This document shows, in pieces, positions 9,192 to 17,651 of a stretch of 64,000 nt of DNA. The notes under the pieces are model-generated. The model had not been told where the DNA came from. It made no database searches and saw nothing but the letters and a program-made list of their open reading frames with translations. The DNA is from Pararhizobium gei (GTDB lineage Bacteria; Pseudomonadota; Alphaproteobacteria; Rhizobiales; Rhizobiaceae), in assembly GCF_029223885.1 (NCBI RefSeq), contig NZ_CP119409.1:708001-772000 (forward strand). Direction: 5' to 3'. The position numbers and the translations under genes are program-made. The stretch's first letter is position 1. Each line of letters starts with the position of its first letter.

Positions 9192-9445
9192 GACAGGACG
9201 ATGCCACGGCTTTCAAACTTGCCATTGGCGCGGAACGCGCATGTTGAGACCAGACGGGCGATGTCTGCCGTTCTGTCGGGCATTTGCGGACGTTGCGCGG
9301 AAACGGAGAATGGCTCGTAAAATCGCGCGCGCCTGCATTTTTTCCGGTTCCTTCTGGCAACTGTCTTTGGCGATCCCTACATCAACAGAAGCGGCAGCAC
9401 GCTGCATCCCGCCTTCTGATCACCAGAAAATCCACGGAGTGTCCC

Positions 9446-10492
9446 ATGCGCTATAACCAGCTTGGCAATACCGGCCTGTTCGTTTCCGAAATCTGCCTGG
9501 GAACAATGACTTTCGGTGCAGCGGGCGAGGGAACGTGGGGGACGATCGCGGATGTGGATCAGGATGCGGCCGACAAGATCGTTGAAACATCGCTCGCAGC
9601 CGGCGTGAATTTCATTGATACCGCCAATGTCTATTCTTCAGGCGAATCAGAGCGTCTGCTGGGGCAGGCGCTGCGCAATCTGAAGGTCAAGCGTAGCGAC
9701 GTCGTGATCGCCACCAAGGTTTACGGGCAGATGGGCAGCGGGCCGAATGATCGCGGCGCCTCACGCGGGCATATCATGGATTCGGTCGAAGCGAGCCTTG
9801 AACGTCTGCAGACCGATCATATCGACCTCTATCAGATTCACGGGGCGGACACCGTCACACCGATCGACGAGACGCTGCGGGCGCTGGACGATCTCGTATC
9901 GCGCGGCCTCGTGCGCTATGTCGGTGTCTCCAATTGGCAGGCCTGGAAGATCGCCAAGGCGCTGGGTGTTTCAGAGCACAAGGGATATGCCCGTTTCGAA
10001 AGCCTGCAGGCCTATTATTCCATTGCCGGCCGCGATCTCGAACGCGATATTGTTCCGCTGCTTGCCGAGGAGAAAATGGGGCTGATGGTCTGGTCGCCGC
10101 TGGCCGGCGGACTTCTGTCGGGCAAGTACGGCCCGGGCGCTCCTGGCAACGGCGAGGGGCGCCGCGCCAGCTTCGACTTCCCCCCTGTCGACAAGGACCG
10201 GGCCTGGGCGAGCGTCGCAGCGATGCGCGACGTGGCTGCGAAGTACGGCGCAAGCGTCGCCGAAGTGGCACTCGCTTATATCCTCTCCAAGCCCTTCGTC
10301 ACCAGTGTGATCATTGGCGCCAAGCGCGTCGAGCAACTGGAGGAAAACCTCAAGGCGGTGAAGCTGAAGCTCGATGCCGATGATCTGAAAACCCTCGATG
10401 CGGTCAGCGCCTTGCCCGCAGAATATCCGGGCTGGATGCTCGAGCGGCAGTCCGCCGGGCGTCGTCCGCAGCCGTTCGAGCCCGAAGCTTAA
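9446..10492 (+). CDS. Aldo/keto reductase
   Basis: An NAD(P)H-dependent oxidoreductase of the aldo-keto reductase superfamily, 348 residues in a TIM barrel. Catalytic-type residues are visible: Asp and Tyr in FIDTANVYSSGESE, Lys in VIATKVYG and His in YQIHGAD. The C-terminus has the cofactor-binding SVIIGAKRVEQLEENL segment. The start has GGAG about 6 bp upstream; the frame is open further upstream but that part has no family similarity. The closest type is the YghZ/Tas or aryl-alcohol dehydrogenase-like group; the substrate cannot be told. It is flanked by non-coding gaps, so it is probably a single-gene unit. Confidence 0.92.
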   Translation: MRYNQLGNTGLFVSEICLGTMTFGAAGEGTWGTIADVDQDAADKIVETSLAAGVNFIDTANVYSSGESERLLGQALRNLKVKRSDVVIATKVYGQMGSGPNDRGASRGHIMDSVEASLERLQTDHIDLYQIHGADTVTPIDETLRALDDLVSRGLVRYVGVSNWQAWKIAKALGVSEHKGYARFESLQAYYSIAGRDLERDIVPLLAEEKMGLMVWSPLAGGLLSGKYGPGAPGNGEGRRASFDFPPVDKDRAWASVAAMRDVAAKYGASVAEVALAYILSKPFVTSVIIGAKRVEQLEENLKAVKLKLDADDLKTLDAVSALPAEYPGWMLERQSAGRRPQPFEPEA

Positions 10493-10576
10493 ACGGCCGT
10501 GACCATTCCACGTTTGCCGTAGGCGGGGCTTGCAACTTGGCGTCAATCCGCCGACAAAGGGCAATAGCGATACAGC

Positions 10577-11743
10577 ATGATCGAGAGCACGTCCTTGAAC
10601 GATACCACATTGGCTGTCGATGCCATCTCGCAAATCCCCGCCGTGCCGACAATCCTCGATGTTGTCTGCAAGACCACAGGCATGCGTTTTGCGGCGGTGG
10701 CGCGCGTCACGGCCGATCGCTGGATCGCCTGCAATGTGCGCGACGAAATCGCTTTCGGCCTCACTCCCGGCGGCGAACTGAAGATCGAAACGACGATCTG
10801 CGACGAGATCCGCGAGCATCGCCAGCCGGTCATTATCGAGAACGTGTCGGAAGACTTGCAGTATGCGCACCATCACACACCGCGGATCTACGGCCTCCAG
10901 AGCTATATTTCCATGCCCATTACACTGGCGGACGGGCGCTTTTTCGGAACACTCTGTGCCATCGACACGGTGCCACGGAAACTGAACACGCCGGAAACGA
11001 TCGGTATGTTCACACTTTTTGCCAACCTGATCGCCTTCCATTTGGATACGCATGACCGCATGGAGCAGGAGCGGCAGAGCCGGGACCTGCGCGAGCAGTT
11101 CATTGCCGTGCTCGGCCATGATCTGCGCAATCCACTCGCCTCGCTCGACGCTGGCACGCGCATGCTGCAGCGTTCCGTTTCCGACGACAAGGGCAAGGCT
11201 GTGCTCGGATTGATGCAGAGTAGCATTTCCCGCATGTCGGGGCTTATCGACAATGTTCTGGATTTTGCCCGCGGACGGCTTGGCGGCGGCATACCAATCG
11301 AACAGGCGGACAGGGTACCGCTGCGGCCGATCATGGAACAGGTCGTCGCCGAACTGCGCATGTCCCATCCGGGACGCCGGATCGAAGCTGACTTGACGCA
11401 AGCCCAGGTCCGTTGCGACGAGGGCCGCATCGGTCAGCTCCTGTCCAATCTGTTGTCCAACGCCTTGACGCATGGCGATCCGGAGCAGCCGATCAGGGTC
11501 TGGTCGGTGATTGACGGGAAACTCTTCAAGCTCGCTGTCGCCAATGCCGGCGAACCGATACCGGACGGGGTCGTGAAGGACCTGTTCAAGCCTTTCGTGC
11601 GCGCGTCCGCCAAAGCGAACCTCGAAGGGCTGGGTCTCGGTCTCTATATCGCTTCCGAAATCGCCAAGGCGCACCGGGGTCGGCTTTCGGTCGTTTCGAC
11701 GGTTGATGAGACCTGCTTTACCTTCGAAATGCCTCTCCAATAA
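10577..11743 (+). CDS. Cytosolic GAF-domain sensor histidine kinase
   Basis: A kinase of 388 residues with no membrane segment. Residues about 20-160 form a GAF domain (ending in SYISMPITLADGRFFGTLCAID). HisKA follows with H-box LGHDLRNPLAS (His181) and an ATPase domain with SNLLSNALTHG and GLGLYIASEIAKAH. It probably senses a small cytosolic ligand or redox/light cue; no cysteine was seen at a phytochrome-like chromophore position. No response regulator lies beside it, so it is an orphan kinase whose partner is elsewhere. Confidence 0.92.
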   Translation: MIESTSLNDTTLAVDAISQIPAVPTILDVVCKTTGMRFAAVARVTADRWIACNVRDEIAFGLTPGGELKIETTICDEIREHRQPVIIENVSEDLQYAHHHTPRIYGLQSYISMPITLADGRFFGTLCAIDTVPRKLNTPETIGMFTLFANLIAFHLDTHDRMEQERQSRDLREQFIAVLGHDLRNPLASLDAGTRMLQRSVSDDKGKAVLGLMQSSISRMSGLIDNVLDFARGRLGGGIPIEQADRVPLRPIMEQVVAELRMSHPGRRIEADLTQAQVRCDEGRIGQLLSNLLSNALTHGDPEQPIRVWSVIDGKLFKLAVANAGEPIPDGVVKDLFKPFVRASAKANLEGLGLGLYIASEIAKAHRGRLSVVSTVDETCFTFEMPLQ

Positions 11744-11836
11744 CCGGAAGGCAGATCGGAGATGCCATGTGCCAATGCATGTCGCCCGAAAGTGTGCTGC
11801 GGTTTCGGGAAAGCGACATGCATCAAAACAAAGACT

Positions 11837-12196
11837 TTAAGATCCGTAGGAATTGGGTGCGGACTGACCCGGCCACAGGCACAGCGCGATAAAGACGACC
11901 GGGCTCATGACCGGTATGAACAGACAGACGACGATTGGTCCGGGATAGCCGATATCGTGCAGGCGTTTGATCGTCAGCATGATGATCGATAGCGTGGAAA
12001 CGAGGCCGCTGACGACGAGAGCCAGCGTCCATAGCCCCAGTTGGACGTCGTCGCCCTCGCTGGCGAACATCTGGGCCAAAAGCATGCCGCCGACGGCAAC
12101 CCAGAACAGCCATCCGAGAAAATAGGGCATGCGGCCGAGACGGCCAGAGGGGCTGAACAACAGCCAGGTCATGGTTGTCGATCGCCCCTCGCGCAT
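11837..12196 (-). CDS. DUF805 family membrane protein
   Basis: A 119-residue inner-membrane protein with the DUF805 pattern: an N-terminal FSPSGRLGRMPYFLG segment, then three to four hydrophobic helices, with the conserved IKRLHDIGYPG motif (RRLHD type) between the second and third. Its function is unknown. The ATG lies 3 bp after the dapD stop, so the two are probably co-transcribed; a second in-frame ATG eight codons later is also possible. A distant family member is encoded near 52.8 kb. Confidence 0.85.
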   Translation of the reverse strand: MREGRSTTMTWLLFSPSGRLGRMPYFLGWLFWVAVGGMLLAQMFASEGDDVQLGLWTLALVVSGLVSTLSIIMLTIKRLHDIGYPGPIVVCLFIPVMSPVVFIALCLWPGQSAPNSYGS

Positions 12197-12199
12197 GGA

Positions 12200-13060
12200 T
12201 CAATCCCGCAGGAGTTCGTTGATCCCTGTTTTCGAGCGGGTCTTTTCATCGACACGCTTGACGATGACGGCGCAATAGAGGTGCGGCGCCGGCTGGCCGT
12301 TTGCCATGACCGCGTTGCCCGATGGCATCGAACCCGCGACGACGACGGAATAGGGCGGCACCTCGCCATAGGTGATCTCGCCGGTGGCGCGGTCGACGAT
12401 CTTTGTGGATTTGCCGATGAAGACCCCCATGCCCAGCACCGAACCCTCTCGTACGATGCAGCCCTCGACCACTTCGGAACGGGCACCGATGAAGCAATTG
12501 TCCTCGATGATGGTCGGGCCGGCCTGCATCGGCTCCAGCACGCCGCCGATGCCGACGCCGCCCGACAGGTGGACATGCTTGCCGATCTGTGCGCAGGAGC
12601 CAACGGTTGCCCAGGTATCGACCATCGTTCCCTCGCCGACATAGGCGCCGAGATTGACGAAGGACGGCATCAGGATGGCGTTGGGCGCGATATAGGCCGA
12701 GCGGCGGACGATCGCGTTCGGTACAGCGCGAAAGCCGGCGTCCCGGAACTGGTTTTCGCCCCAGCCTTCAAATTTCGAGGGCACCTTGTCCCACCAGGTC
12801 GATTGGCCCGAGCCACCCTTGACCACCTCCATGTCGTTGAGGCGGAAGGAGAGGAGAACGGCTTTCTTCAGCCACTGATTGACGGTCCAGTTGCCGTTTT
12901 CGCCGCGCTCGGCCACACGCACCTTGCCACCGTCGAGCAGATCGAGCGCGGTATCCACCGCATCGCGGATTTCGCCCTTGGTAGTGATGGTCACGGTATC
13001 GCGGTTGTCGAAAGCGGTGTCGATGGTCTTCGACAGGGAAGCGAGATCATGGGTGGTCAT
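12200..13060 (-). CDS. dapD: Tetrahydrodipicolinate N-succinyltransferase
   Basis: Transfers succinyl from succinyl-CoA to tetrahydrodipicolinate, committing carbon to the succinylase branch of lysine/diaminopimelate synthesis. The protein of 286 residues has an N-terminal helical domain and a long left-handed beta-helix of hexapeptide repeats (about 115-240, for example [23 protein letters not shown] written across repeats), the usual active-site trimer scaffold. Length and ends match DapD. It acts upstream of DapE. The DUF805 gene follows by 3 bp. A rhizobial-type palindromic element lies in its upstream gap. Confidence 0.96.
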   Translation of the reverse strand: MTTHDLASLSKTIDTAFDNRDTVTITTKGEIRDAVDTALDLLDGGKVRVAERGENGNWTVNQWLKKAVLLSFRLNDMEVVKGGSGQSTWWDKVPSKFEGWGENQFRDAGFRAVPNAIVRRSAYIAPNAILMPSFVNLGAYVGEGTMVDTWATVGSCAQIGKHVHLSGGVGIGGVLEPMQAGPTIIEDNCFIGARSEVVEGCIVREGSVLGMGVFIGKSTKIVDRATGEITYGEVPPYSVVVAGSMPSGNAVMANGQPAPHLYCAVIVKRVDEKTRSKTGINELLRD

Positions 13061-13100
13061 CGGAATTCCTTAAACTTCGGCATCTATCGTAACCTGCTCT

Positions 13101-13137
13101 AGAGCATGATCCCGAAAAATTGAAGTGGTTTTCGGTT
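13101..13137. repeat. Rhizobial intergenic palindromic element (partial)
   Basis: The sequence AGAGCATGATCCCGAAAA, then TGAAGTGGTTTTCGG, carries 7-bp inverted arms CCGAAAA (13112-13118) and TTTTCGG (13129-13135). This resembles a dispersed element I recall from many Rhizobiales intergenic regions, normally closed by a second GATCATGCTC-like end, which is missing here. It lies between divergent dapD and the LOG-family gene. Confidence 0.55.
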
Positions 13138-13266
13138 GCGGTCGGCGCTGGATGAAGGTGTATGTCACGCAATGGCTGCGGATGATTTGACCCGTAGCGC
13201 GAGATGGCATCGGAAGGAGCATCCGGCAGCGATGAGAGCGGCCGGTTTGCGGCAGGAAAGTTTGAC

Positions 13267-14166
13267 ATGGCACGTGTGAAGAAGACGAATTTGCGCCGCA
13301 AGGACGGGGTCTGGGATCCGCTGGTCGACAGCGAACAGGCAAAGCACCGGGCGGCTGGCGTGCCGCAGACGCCTCAATCCATGTCGCCGTCCTACAGGCT
13401 GGCCTACACAGACGACGATTTCCTGACACGGGAGGAGTTGCGTCCCATCCGGCTGCAACTGGAGCTTTTGAAGCCGGACATGATCCTCAAAGAGAAAGGG
13501 ATCAATTCGACGGTCGTGCTGTTCGGCGGCGCCCGTATTCCGGAGCCCGGCGGCGATGCCTGGGCGGCGAAGAACGACACGCAGCGAAAAAGTCTGACGA
13601 CTGCTTCGGTCTATTACGACGAGGCCCGCAAGTTTGCGCAGCTTTGCTCGCTGCAGTCCGCCCGGACCGGCTATACGGAATATGTGGTGACCACCGGCGG
13701 CGGCCCGGGCGTCATGGAAGCCGGAAACCGCGGCGCGGACGAGGTTGGCGCGCCTTCGATCGGACTCAACATCGTGCTTCCGCACGAACAGGCTCCGAAC
13801 CGCTACGTCACACCCGAGCTATCCTTCAACTTCCACTACTTCGCCATCCGCAAGATGCATTTCCTGCTGCGCGCAAAGGCCGTCGTGGTCTTTCCCGGTG
13901 GCTTCGGAACCATGGATGAGCTGTTCGAGACGATCACGCTGATGCAGACCGGCCGCATGGCGCTGGTGCCGCTGATTCTGTTCGGTGAAAAATTCTGGCG
14001 GACGATCATCAATTTCGAGGCGCTTGCCGATTTCGGCACCATTTCCCCTACTGATGTCGATCTTGTCCAGTTCGTCGAAACCGCAGACCAGGCCTGGGAA
14101 ATCATTTCCAGATTTTATGCGGCTGTGGATCCGGCCTCCGTACCCGTGGCTTCAGGCACGCGCTGA
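13267..14166 (+). CDS. LOG-family protein (lysine-decarboxylase-like Rossmann fold)
   Basis: A protein of 299 residues in the LOG/TIGR00730-like superfamily. The nucleotide-binding and catalytic signature is clear: TTGGGPGVMEAGNRGA, then VVFPGGFGTMDELFE with the PGGxGTxxE motif. LOG enzymes cleave nucleotide 5'-monophosphates to free bases, including cytokinins; the longer members with an N-terminal extension (here about 80 residues) are less well defined, so the substrate is open. The chosen ATG has AGGA about 9 bp upstream; an ATG 63 bp earlier has weaker support. Convergent with the EF-hand gene across a GC-rich hairpin. Confidence 0.88.
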   Translation: MARVKKTNLRRKDGVWDPLVDSEQAKHRAAGVPQTPQSMSPSYRLAYTDDDFLTREELRPIRLQLELLKPDMILKEKGINSTVVLFGGARIPEPGGDAWAAKNDTQRKSLTTASVYYDEARKFAQLCSLQSARTGYTEYVVTTGGGPGVMEAGNRGADEVGAPSIGLNIVLPHEQAPNRYVTPELSFNFHYFAIRKMHFLLRAKAVVVFPGGFGTMDELFETITLMQTGRMALVPLILFGEKFWRTIINFEALADFGTISPTDVDLVQFVETADQAWEIISRFYAAVDPASVPVASGTR

Positions 14167-14186
14167 GCCTGCCGCTCGAATCAGAA

Positions 14187-14221
14187 GCGGGCCGACGCGG
14201 TTCTCGCGCGCCTCGGCCCGC
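14187..14221. terminator. Bidirectional hairpin between convergent genes
   Basis: A perfect 9-bp inverted repeat (GCGGGCCGA and TCGGCCCGC) with a 17-base loop, 20 bp after the LOG-family stop and 14 bp before the end of the convergent EF-hand gene. No T-run follows on the + strand, so termination efficiency is uncertain. Confidence 0.5.
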
Positions 14222-14235
14222 CTGTTGCAACGATG

Positions 14236-14754
14236 TCAGATCTTGCGGGTGAAATCCCCGGCATCAATAAAGCCATCGCCATTGACATCGCGCCGTTTGA
14301 ACATCTTTCCGGCCTGCTCCGAAACTTCGGCGAGGCTGAGCGAGCCATTGTTGTCGGTATCCACCCGCTTGAACATCTTGGCCCGCATCCCGGGCATCAT
14401 GGCCGGGCGCATCTCCCTGAGCTTTTCCATCGCTACCGTTTTATCGCCGGACTTGCCTCCGGCGGCACGCATTTCCTTGCGGGCTTCACGGAAAGCCTGG
14501 CGCTTGGCCTTGATCTCGTCTCGCGTCACCTGGCCATTGCCGTCGGCGTCGAAGGTCTTGAAGGCACTGGCAGCCTGTGCCTGGACCTCGTCAAGCGAGA
14601 CTTTGCTGTCGCCATTGGTGTCGAGGCGCTTCATCATCCATTCGGCCCGCTGTTCCGGTGTCGGCTTCTGCCGGGCGGCGAATGTGGGGGCGACGAAGCC
14701 GGTCAAAGCCAGGCTGGTCGCGACTACGCCGAGAATCAAGGTATTTTTCCGCAT
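14236..14754 (-). CDS. Exported EF-hand calcium-binding protein
   Basis: A 172-residue protein with a Sec-type signal peptide (hydrophobic core about residues 6-20, cleavage likely after Ala26 in APTFA). Four canonical EF-hand loops follow: DTNGDSKVSLDE, DADGNGQVTRDE, DTDNNGSLSLAE and DVNGDGFIDAGD, in two pairs separated by a basic helical linker. All have Asp at position 1 and an acidic residue at position 12, so they should bind Ca2+. The role is unknown; periplasmic calcium buffering or envelope sensing are possible. It stands alone, convergent with the preceding gene. Confidence 0.9.
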   Translation of the reverse strand: MRKNTLILGVVATSLALTGFVAPTFAARQKPTPEQRAEWMMKRLDTNGDSKVSLDEVQAQAASAFKTFDADGNGQVTRDEIKAKRQAFREARKEMRAAGGKSGDKTVAMEKLREMRPAMMPGMRAKMFKRVDTDNNGSLSLAEVSEQAGKMFKRRDVNGDGFIDAGDFTRKI

Positions 14755-14883
14755 GTCAAATCCTGTCCGTGTTTCTTGTCCCTGAACGCAGGATAGGCAG
14801 GTTTGGTGCGATGACCAGTTAAAGTTTTGTAATGTAAGTCTTTGGCGAAGAAGAGGTTTTAACGCGGCAAAATTACGATTGAA

Positions 14884-15600
14884 TCATTCCGAAGCAATGA
14901 TTTGCGTCAGGAAAGCCGTCAGATTCTCGGTAACAAAATCGATCTGATCGTCTTCTTCCTGCGAGGTCTTTTCCCAGGCTTCGGCAAATTCATATTCGAA
15001 ATTGCGCGGCACCAGAAGCACTGTCGTCATCCCCAGTTCCTTCGGCACCACGAGATTGCGGGGCAGGTCCTCGAACATGGCCGCATGCCGGGTATCGACG
15101 CTATGGAGACCCATGAACTTGTGATAGGTATCGCCGGCGGGCTTCGGGAGGTAGCCGGCTGCGACAATGTCGAAAATATCATCGAAATGATCGAGAATGC
15201 CGAGCGCCCGCGCGGTCTTTTCAGCATGCATGACGCTGCCGTTGGTAAAGATGAATTTGCGTCCCGGAAGCGCCTTGATGGCCTCGCCCAGCGCGGGATC
15301 GGCGGGAACGATGCCATAGTCGATCGCATGGGCTTTTTCCAGAAAGTCGTTCGGATCGATCCCGTGGTGCAGCATCAGTCCCTGCAGGGTCGTACCGTGA
15401 TCCCGGTAGTATTGCTTTTGCAAGGCCTTGGCGTCACCAGGCTCCATGCCGAGAAGCGTCGCAACGAAAGCCGTCATGTTTCGGTCTATCTGTCCAAACA
15501 GATTGACGTGATGCGGGTAAAGCGTGTTGTCGAGATCAAAAACCCAGTCGGAGACATGGGCAAAATCCTGCGCGGTCGGTAATCTGTCGATGGAGGCCAT
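14884..15600 (-). CDS. HAD-family pyrimidine 5'-nucleotidase
   Basis: A 238-residue HAD hydrolase. Motif I is DLDNTLYP near residue 20, motif II FIFTNGS, motif III lysine in LPKPAGDTY, and motif IV acidic residues in MFEDLPRNL. This subgroup (yeast Sdt1/Phm8-like) dephosphorylates pyrimidine nucleotides such as UMP and CMP; the exact substrate is inferred. The frame stays open far upstream, but that stretch is antisense to the next gene; the chosen ATG gives the normal N-terminus. It is divergent from the hydroxylase gene, with a shared 130-bp promoter region. Confidence 0.88.
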   Translation of the reverse strand: MASIDRLPTAQDFAHVSDWVFDLDNTLYPHHVNLFGQIDRNMTAFVATLLGMEPGDAKALQKQYYRDHGTTLQGLMLHHGIDPNDFLEKAHAIDYGIVPADPALGEAIKALPGRKFIFTNGSVMHAEKTARALGILDHFDDIFDIVAAGYLPKPAGDTYHKFMGLHSVDTRHAAMFEDLPRNLVVPKELGMTTVLLVPRNFEYEFAEAWEKTSQEEDDQIDFVTENLTAFLTQIIASE

Positions 15601-15732
15601 GGACGCTTTATGGCATGGCGCGGGGAGCAGGGAAACGTTTTCCCCATGGCTTCGCGTTTTTTCCACTTTGAATTGCCGACCCTGTATGGCACGTTTCCAA
15701 CTGGATGGCTCTACGGAAGGGTGCTGCGGCCG

Positions 15733-16527
15733 ATGTCGGATGAATTGTTTTATCTCGCATTCCTGTTGGCATTTTATGCTCTGACGGTCGTGACATATTT
15801 CGCGCTCGGCTACAGCCTGACTTGGTTGAACGAGCGCAATCCGGAGCGGAAAATCCAGAAGGGCCGTGGTTCCGGGAAGCGTCGCAGGGCGGAAATCCGC
15901 CAGAGCCTGGCCTCGATGTTCAGCGCTTGCTTGCCGCTGACGATCGGCCTCTATGCCCAGCAAAAAGGCTGGACGCCGATGCCATGGGATTTTAGCTGGT
16001 GGACTGCAGTCCCGCTCTTCATCCTCTGCATGTTTCTCTACGACACCTGGTTTTATTTCATGCACCGGCTGCTGCACACGAAATGGCTCTATCCGTTGCA
16101 TGCGTTGCATCATAGAAGCGTCGCGCCGACGATCTGGAGTACCTATTCCGAGGATGTTCTTGACAATTTCCTGTTGCAGAGTTTTTCCGCCGTAGTCGTC
16201 TTCATCGTTCCGTTTCCACCGGCTATCTTGATAGGACACCGGCTTTTCGAGCATTTCAACGGCATGTTCGGTCATGCGGGCTTCGAATATTTTGCGGCGT
16301 CGGCGGCACGCTATCCCTCGCCGATGCTGTGCACGACCTTCCACGATCAGCACCATTCCGCCTTCCGCTACAATTACGGCAATTACTTCTCGTTCTGGGA
16401 TCGGATGATGGGCACGATCGCGCCGCATTACGACCAGACCGTGAAGACCTTCGAGGATGAGGTGCCGTCCGTGCGGATGAGGCAAGCCACCACCCCGGAT
16501 CAGGCTGCTTCGGAAAAATCGGCCTGA
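15733..16527 (+). CDS. Sterol desaturase/fatty acid hydroxylase family membrane protein (copy 1)
   Basis: A di-iron membrane oxygenase of 264 residues. The eight-histidine signature is complete: HRLLH, HALHH and HDQHH, with hydrophobic helices before and between. It probably hydroxylates a membrane lipid using O2; rhizobial OlsE (ornithine-lipid hydroxylase) belongs to this broad superfamily, but the substrate here is not determined. I chose the internal ATG that aligns with the N-terminus of its paralogue at 17.65 kb; an ATG 123 bp earlier is possible. The two copies flank an EamA transporter and share a 28-bp identical stretch. Confidence 0.88.
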   Translation: MSDELFYLAFLLAFYALTVVTYFALGYSLTWLNERNPERKIQKGRGSGKRRRAEIRQSLASMFSACLPLTIGLYAQQKGWTPMPWDFSWWTAVPLFILCMFLYDTWFYFMHRLLHTKWLYPLHALHHRSVAPTIWSTYSEDVLDNFLLQSFSAVVVFIVPFPPAILIGHRLFEHFNGMFGHAGFEYFAASAARYPSPMLCTTFHDQHHSAFRYNYGNYFSFWDRMMGTIAPHYDQTVKTFEDEVPSVRMRQATTPDQAASEKSA

Positions 16528-16587
16528 TCGGTCGACATCAGTTATCCGTGCTTGGCAATACCGTAACGCGCGTGTTAGCCGCGGTGC

Positions 16588-17502
16588 ATGGAACTCTGGA
16601 TCGCCATAACCTTCGCCGCTGCGTTTATGCAGAATATACGCTCTGTATTGCAGAAGCACCTGAAAGGTGTCCTGGGCACGACCGGCGCGACTTTCGTGCG
16701 CTTCGGGTATGGAGCCCCTTTTGCTCTGTTCTATCTCGGGCTGCTCGTTTTTGCGTTAGACCGTCCGCTCCCCGTGCCGGACCGCCATTTCTTTCTGTGG
16801 GCGCTCATTGGTGGCCTGGCGCAGATCGCCGCAACCTTTCTGCTGGTCCATTTGTTTTCGTTCAGAAACTTTGCCGTTGGCACAGCCTATTCGCGCACGG
16901 AGCCGGCACAGGCGGCAGTTTTCGGCCTGATTTTCCTCGGTGAGGCAGCCAGTCGCGGCACATTGCTGGCGATTGCCATTTCCGTGGTTGGCGTCATGGT
17001 CATTTCGGTGGCGCGCACGCCTTTGTCAGTCCGGTCGCTGGCCACCTCGGTCTTCACCCCGACCGCAGGCATCGGGCTTTTGTCCGGCACCTTCTTTGGC
17101 CTGTCGGCAGTGTCTTACCGCGCTGCGTCACTGGCCCTTTCGCCAAGCCTGCCGCAGCCGGATTTCATCATGCAGGCCGGCTTCACACTCGGTTTCGTTA
17201 TTCTCCTGCAGACGACAGTCATGCTCGTGTGGATCCTGATGCGAGAGCCGCAGGAACTGCGGCGCATCGCAGTCGCCTGGCGGCCGGGACTGCTGGTGGG
17301 TTTTGCCGGCGCCTCGGCGTCGTTCGGCTGGTTCATGGCCATGACGCTGCAGCAGGCGGCAATCGTCAAGGTGGTGGCACAGGTGGAGATGGTATTTACC
17401 TTCGCCTCGGCCGTCTTCGTGTTCCGGGAGCGTATCAATAGTCTCGAAGTCGTCGGCTGTCTCCTGATCGTTCTGGGTGTCGTCATGCTGGTGGTTGTAT
17501 AG
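16588..17502 (+). CDS. EamA/DMT-superfamily transporter
   Basis: A membrane protein of 304 residues with about ten helices arranged as two EamA repeats (roughly 1-140 and 150-304). The N-terminus (AFMQNIRSVLQKHL) and the loop before helix 4 (AYSRTEPAQAAVFGLIFLGE) are typical of drug/metabolite exporters. The cargo is unknown. It sits 60 bp after one hydroxylase gene and about 150 bp before its paralogue, all on one strand, so a link to lipid or metabolite handling by those enzymes is possible but unproven. Confidence 0.9.
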   Translation: MELWIAITFAAAFMQNIRSVLQKHLKGVLGTTGATFVRFGYGAPFALFYLGLLVFALDRPLPVPDRHFFLWALIGGLAQIAATFLLVHLFSFRNFAVGTAYSRTEPAQAAVFGLIFLGEAASRGTLLAIAISVVGVMVISVARTPLSVRSLATSVFTPTAGIGLLSGTFFGLSAVSYRAASLALSPSLPQPDFIMQAGFTLGFVILLQTTVMLVWILMREPQELRRIAVAWRPGLLVGFAGASASFGWFMAMTLQQAAIVKVVAQVEMVFTFASAVFVFRERINSLEVVGCLLIVLGVVMLVVV

Positions 17503-17651
17503 AACATCCGAAGATTAGGTTTCCGTGCAACGGCCGGAAGACTTGATGCGGTTCCTATCCCCGATACAGTCCGGAAAGCTTGCTTCTTCGTGTTTTTAGA
17601 GACACATTGTGTTCATAACTTTCCCAGCCCGTTCCAGCCAGTCGAGAACTC

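Noticed and set aside
10577..11740. Minus-strand frame of several hundred codons across the GAF kinase and aldo/keto reductase genes
   Set aside because: The + strand genes have complete catalytic motifs; the minus product has none.
15601..16659. N-terminal extension of the HAD nucleotidase frame on the minus strand
   Set aside because: The frame stays open, but the extension is antisense to the eight-histidine hydroxylase and lacks similarity to any nucleotidase. The internal ATG gives the normal family start.
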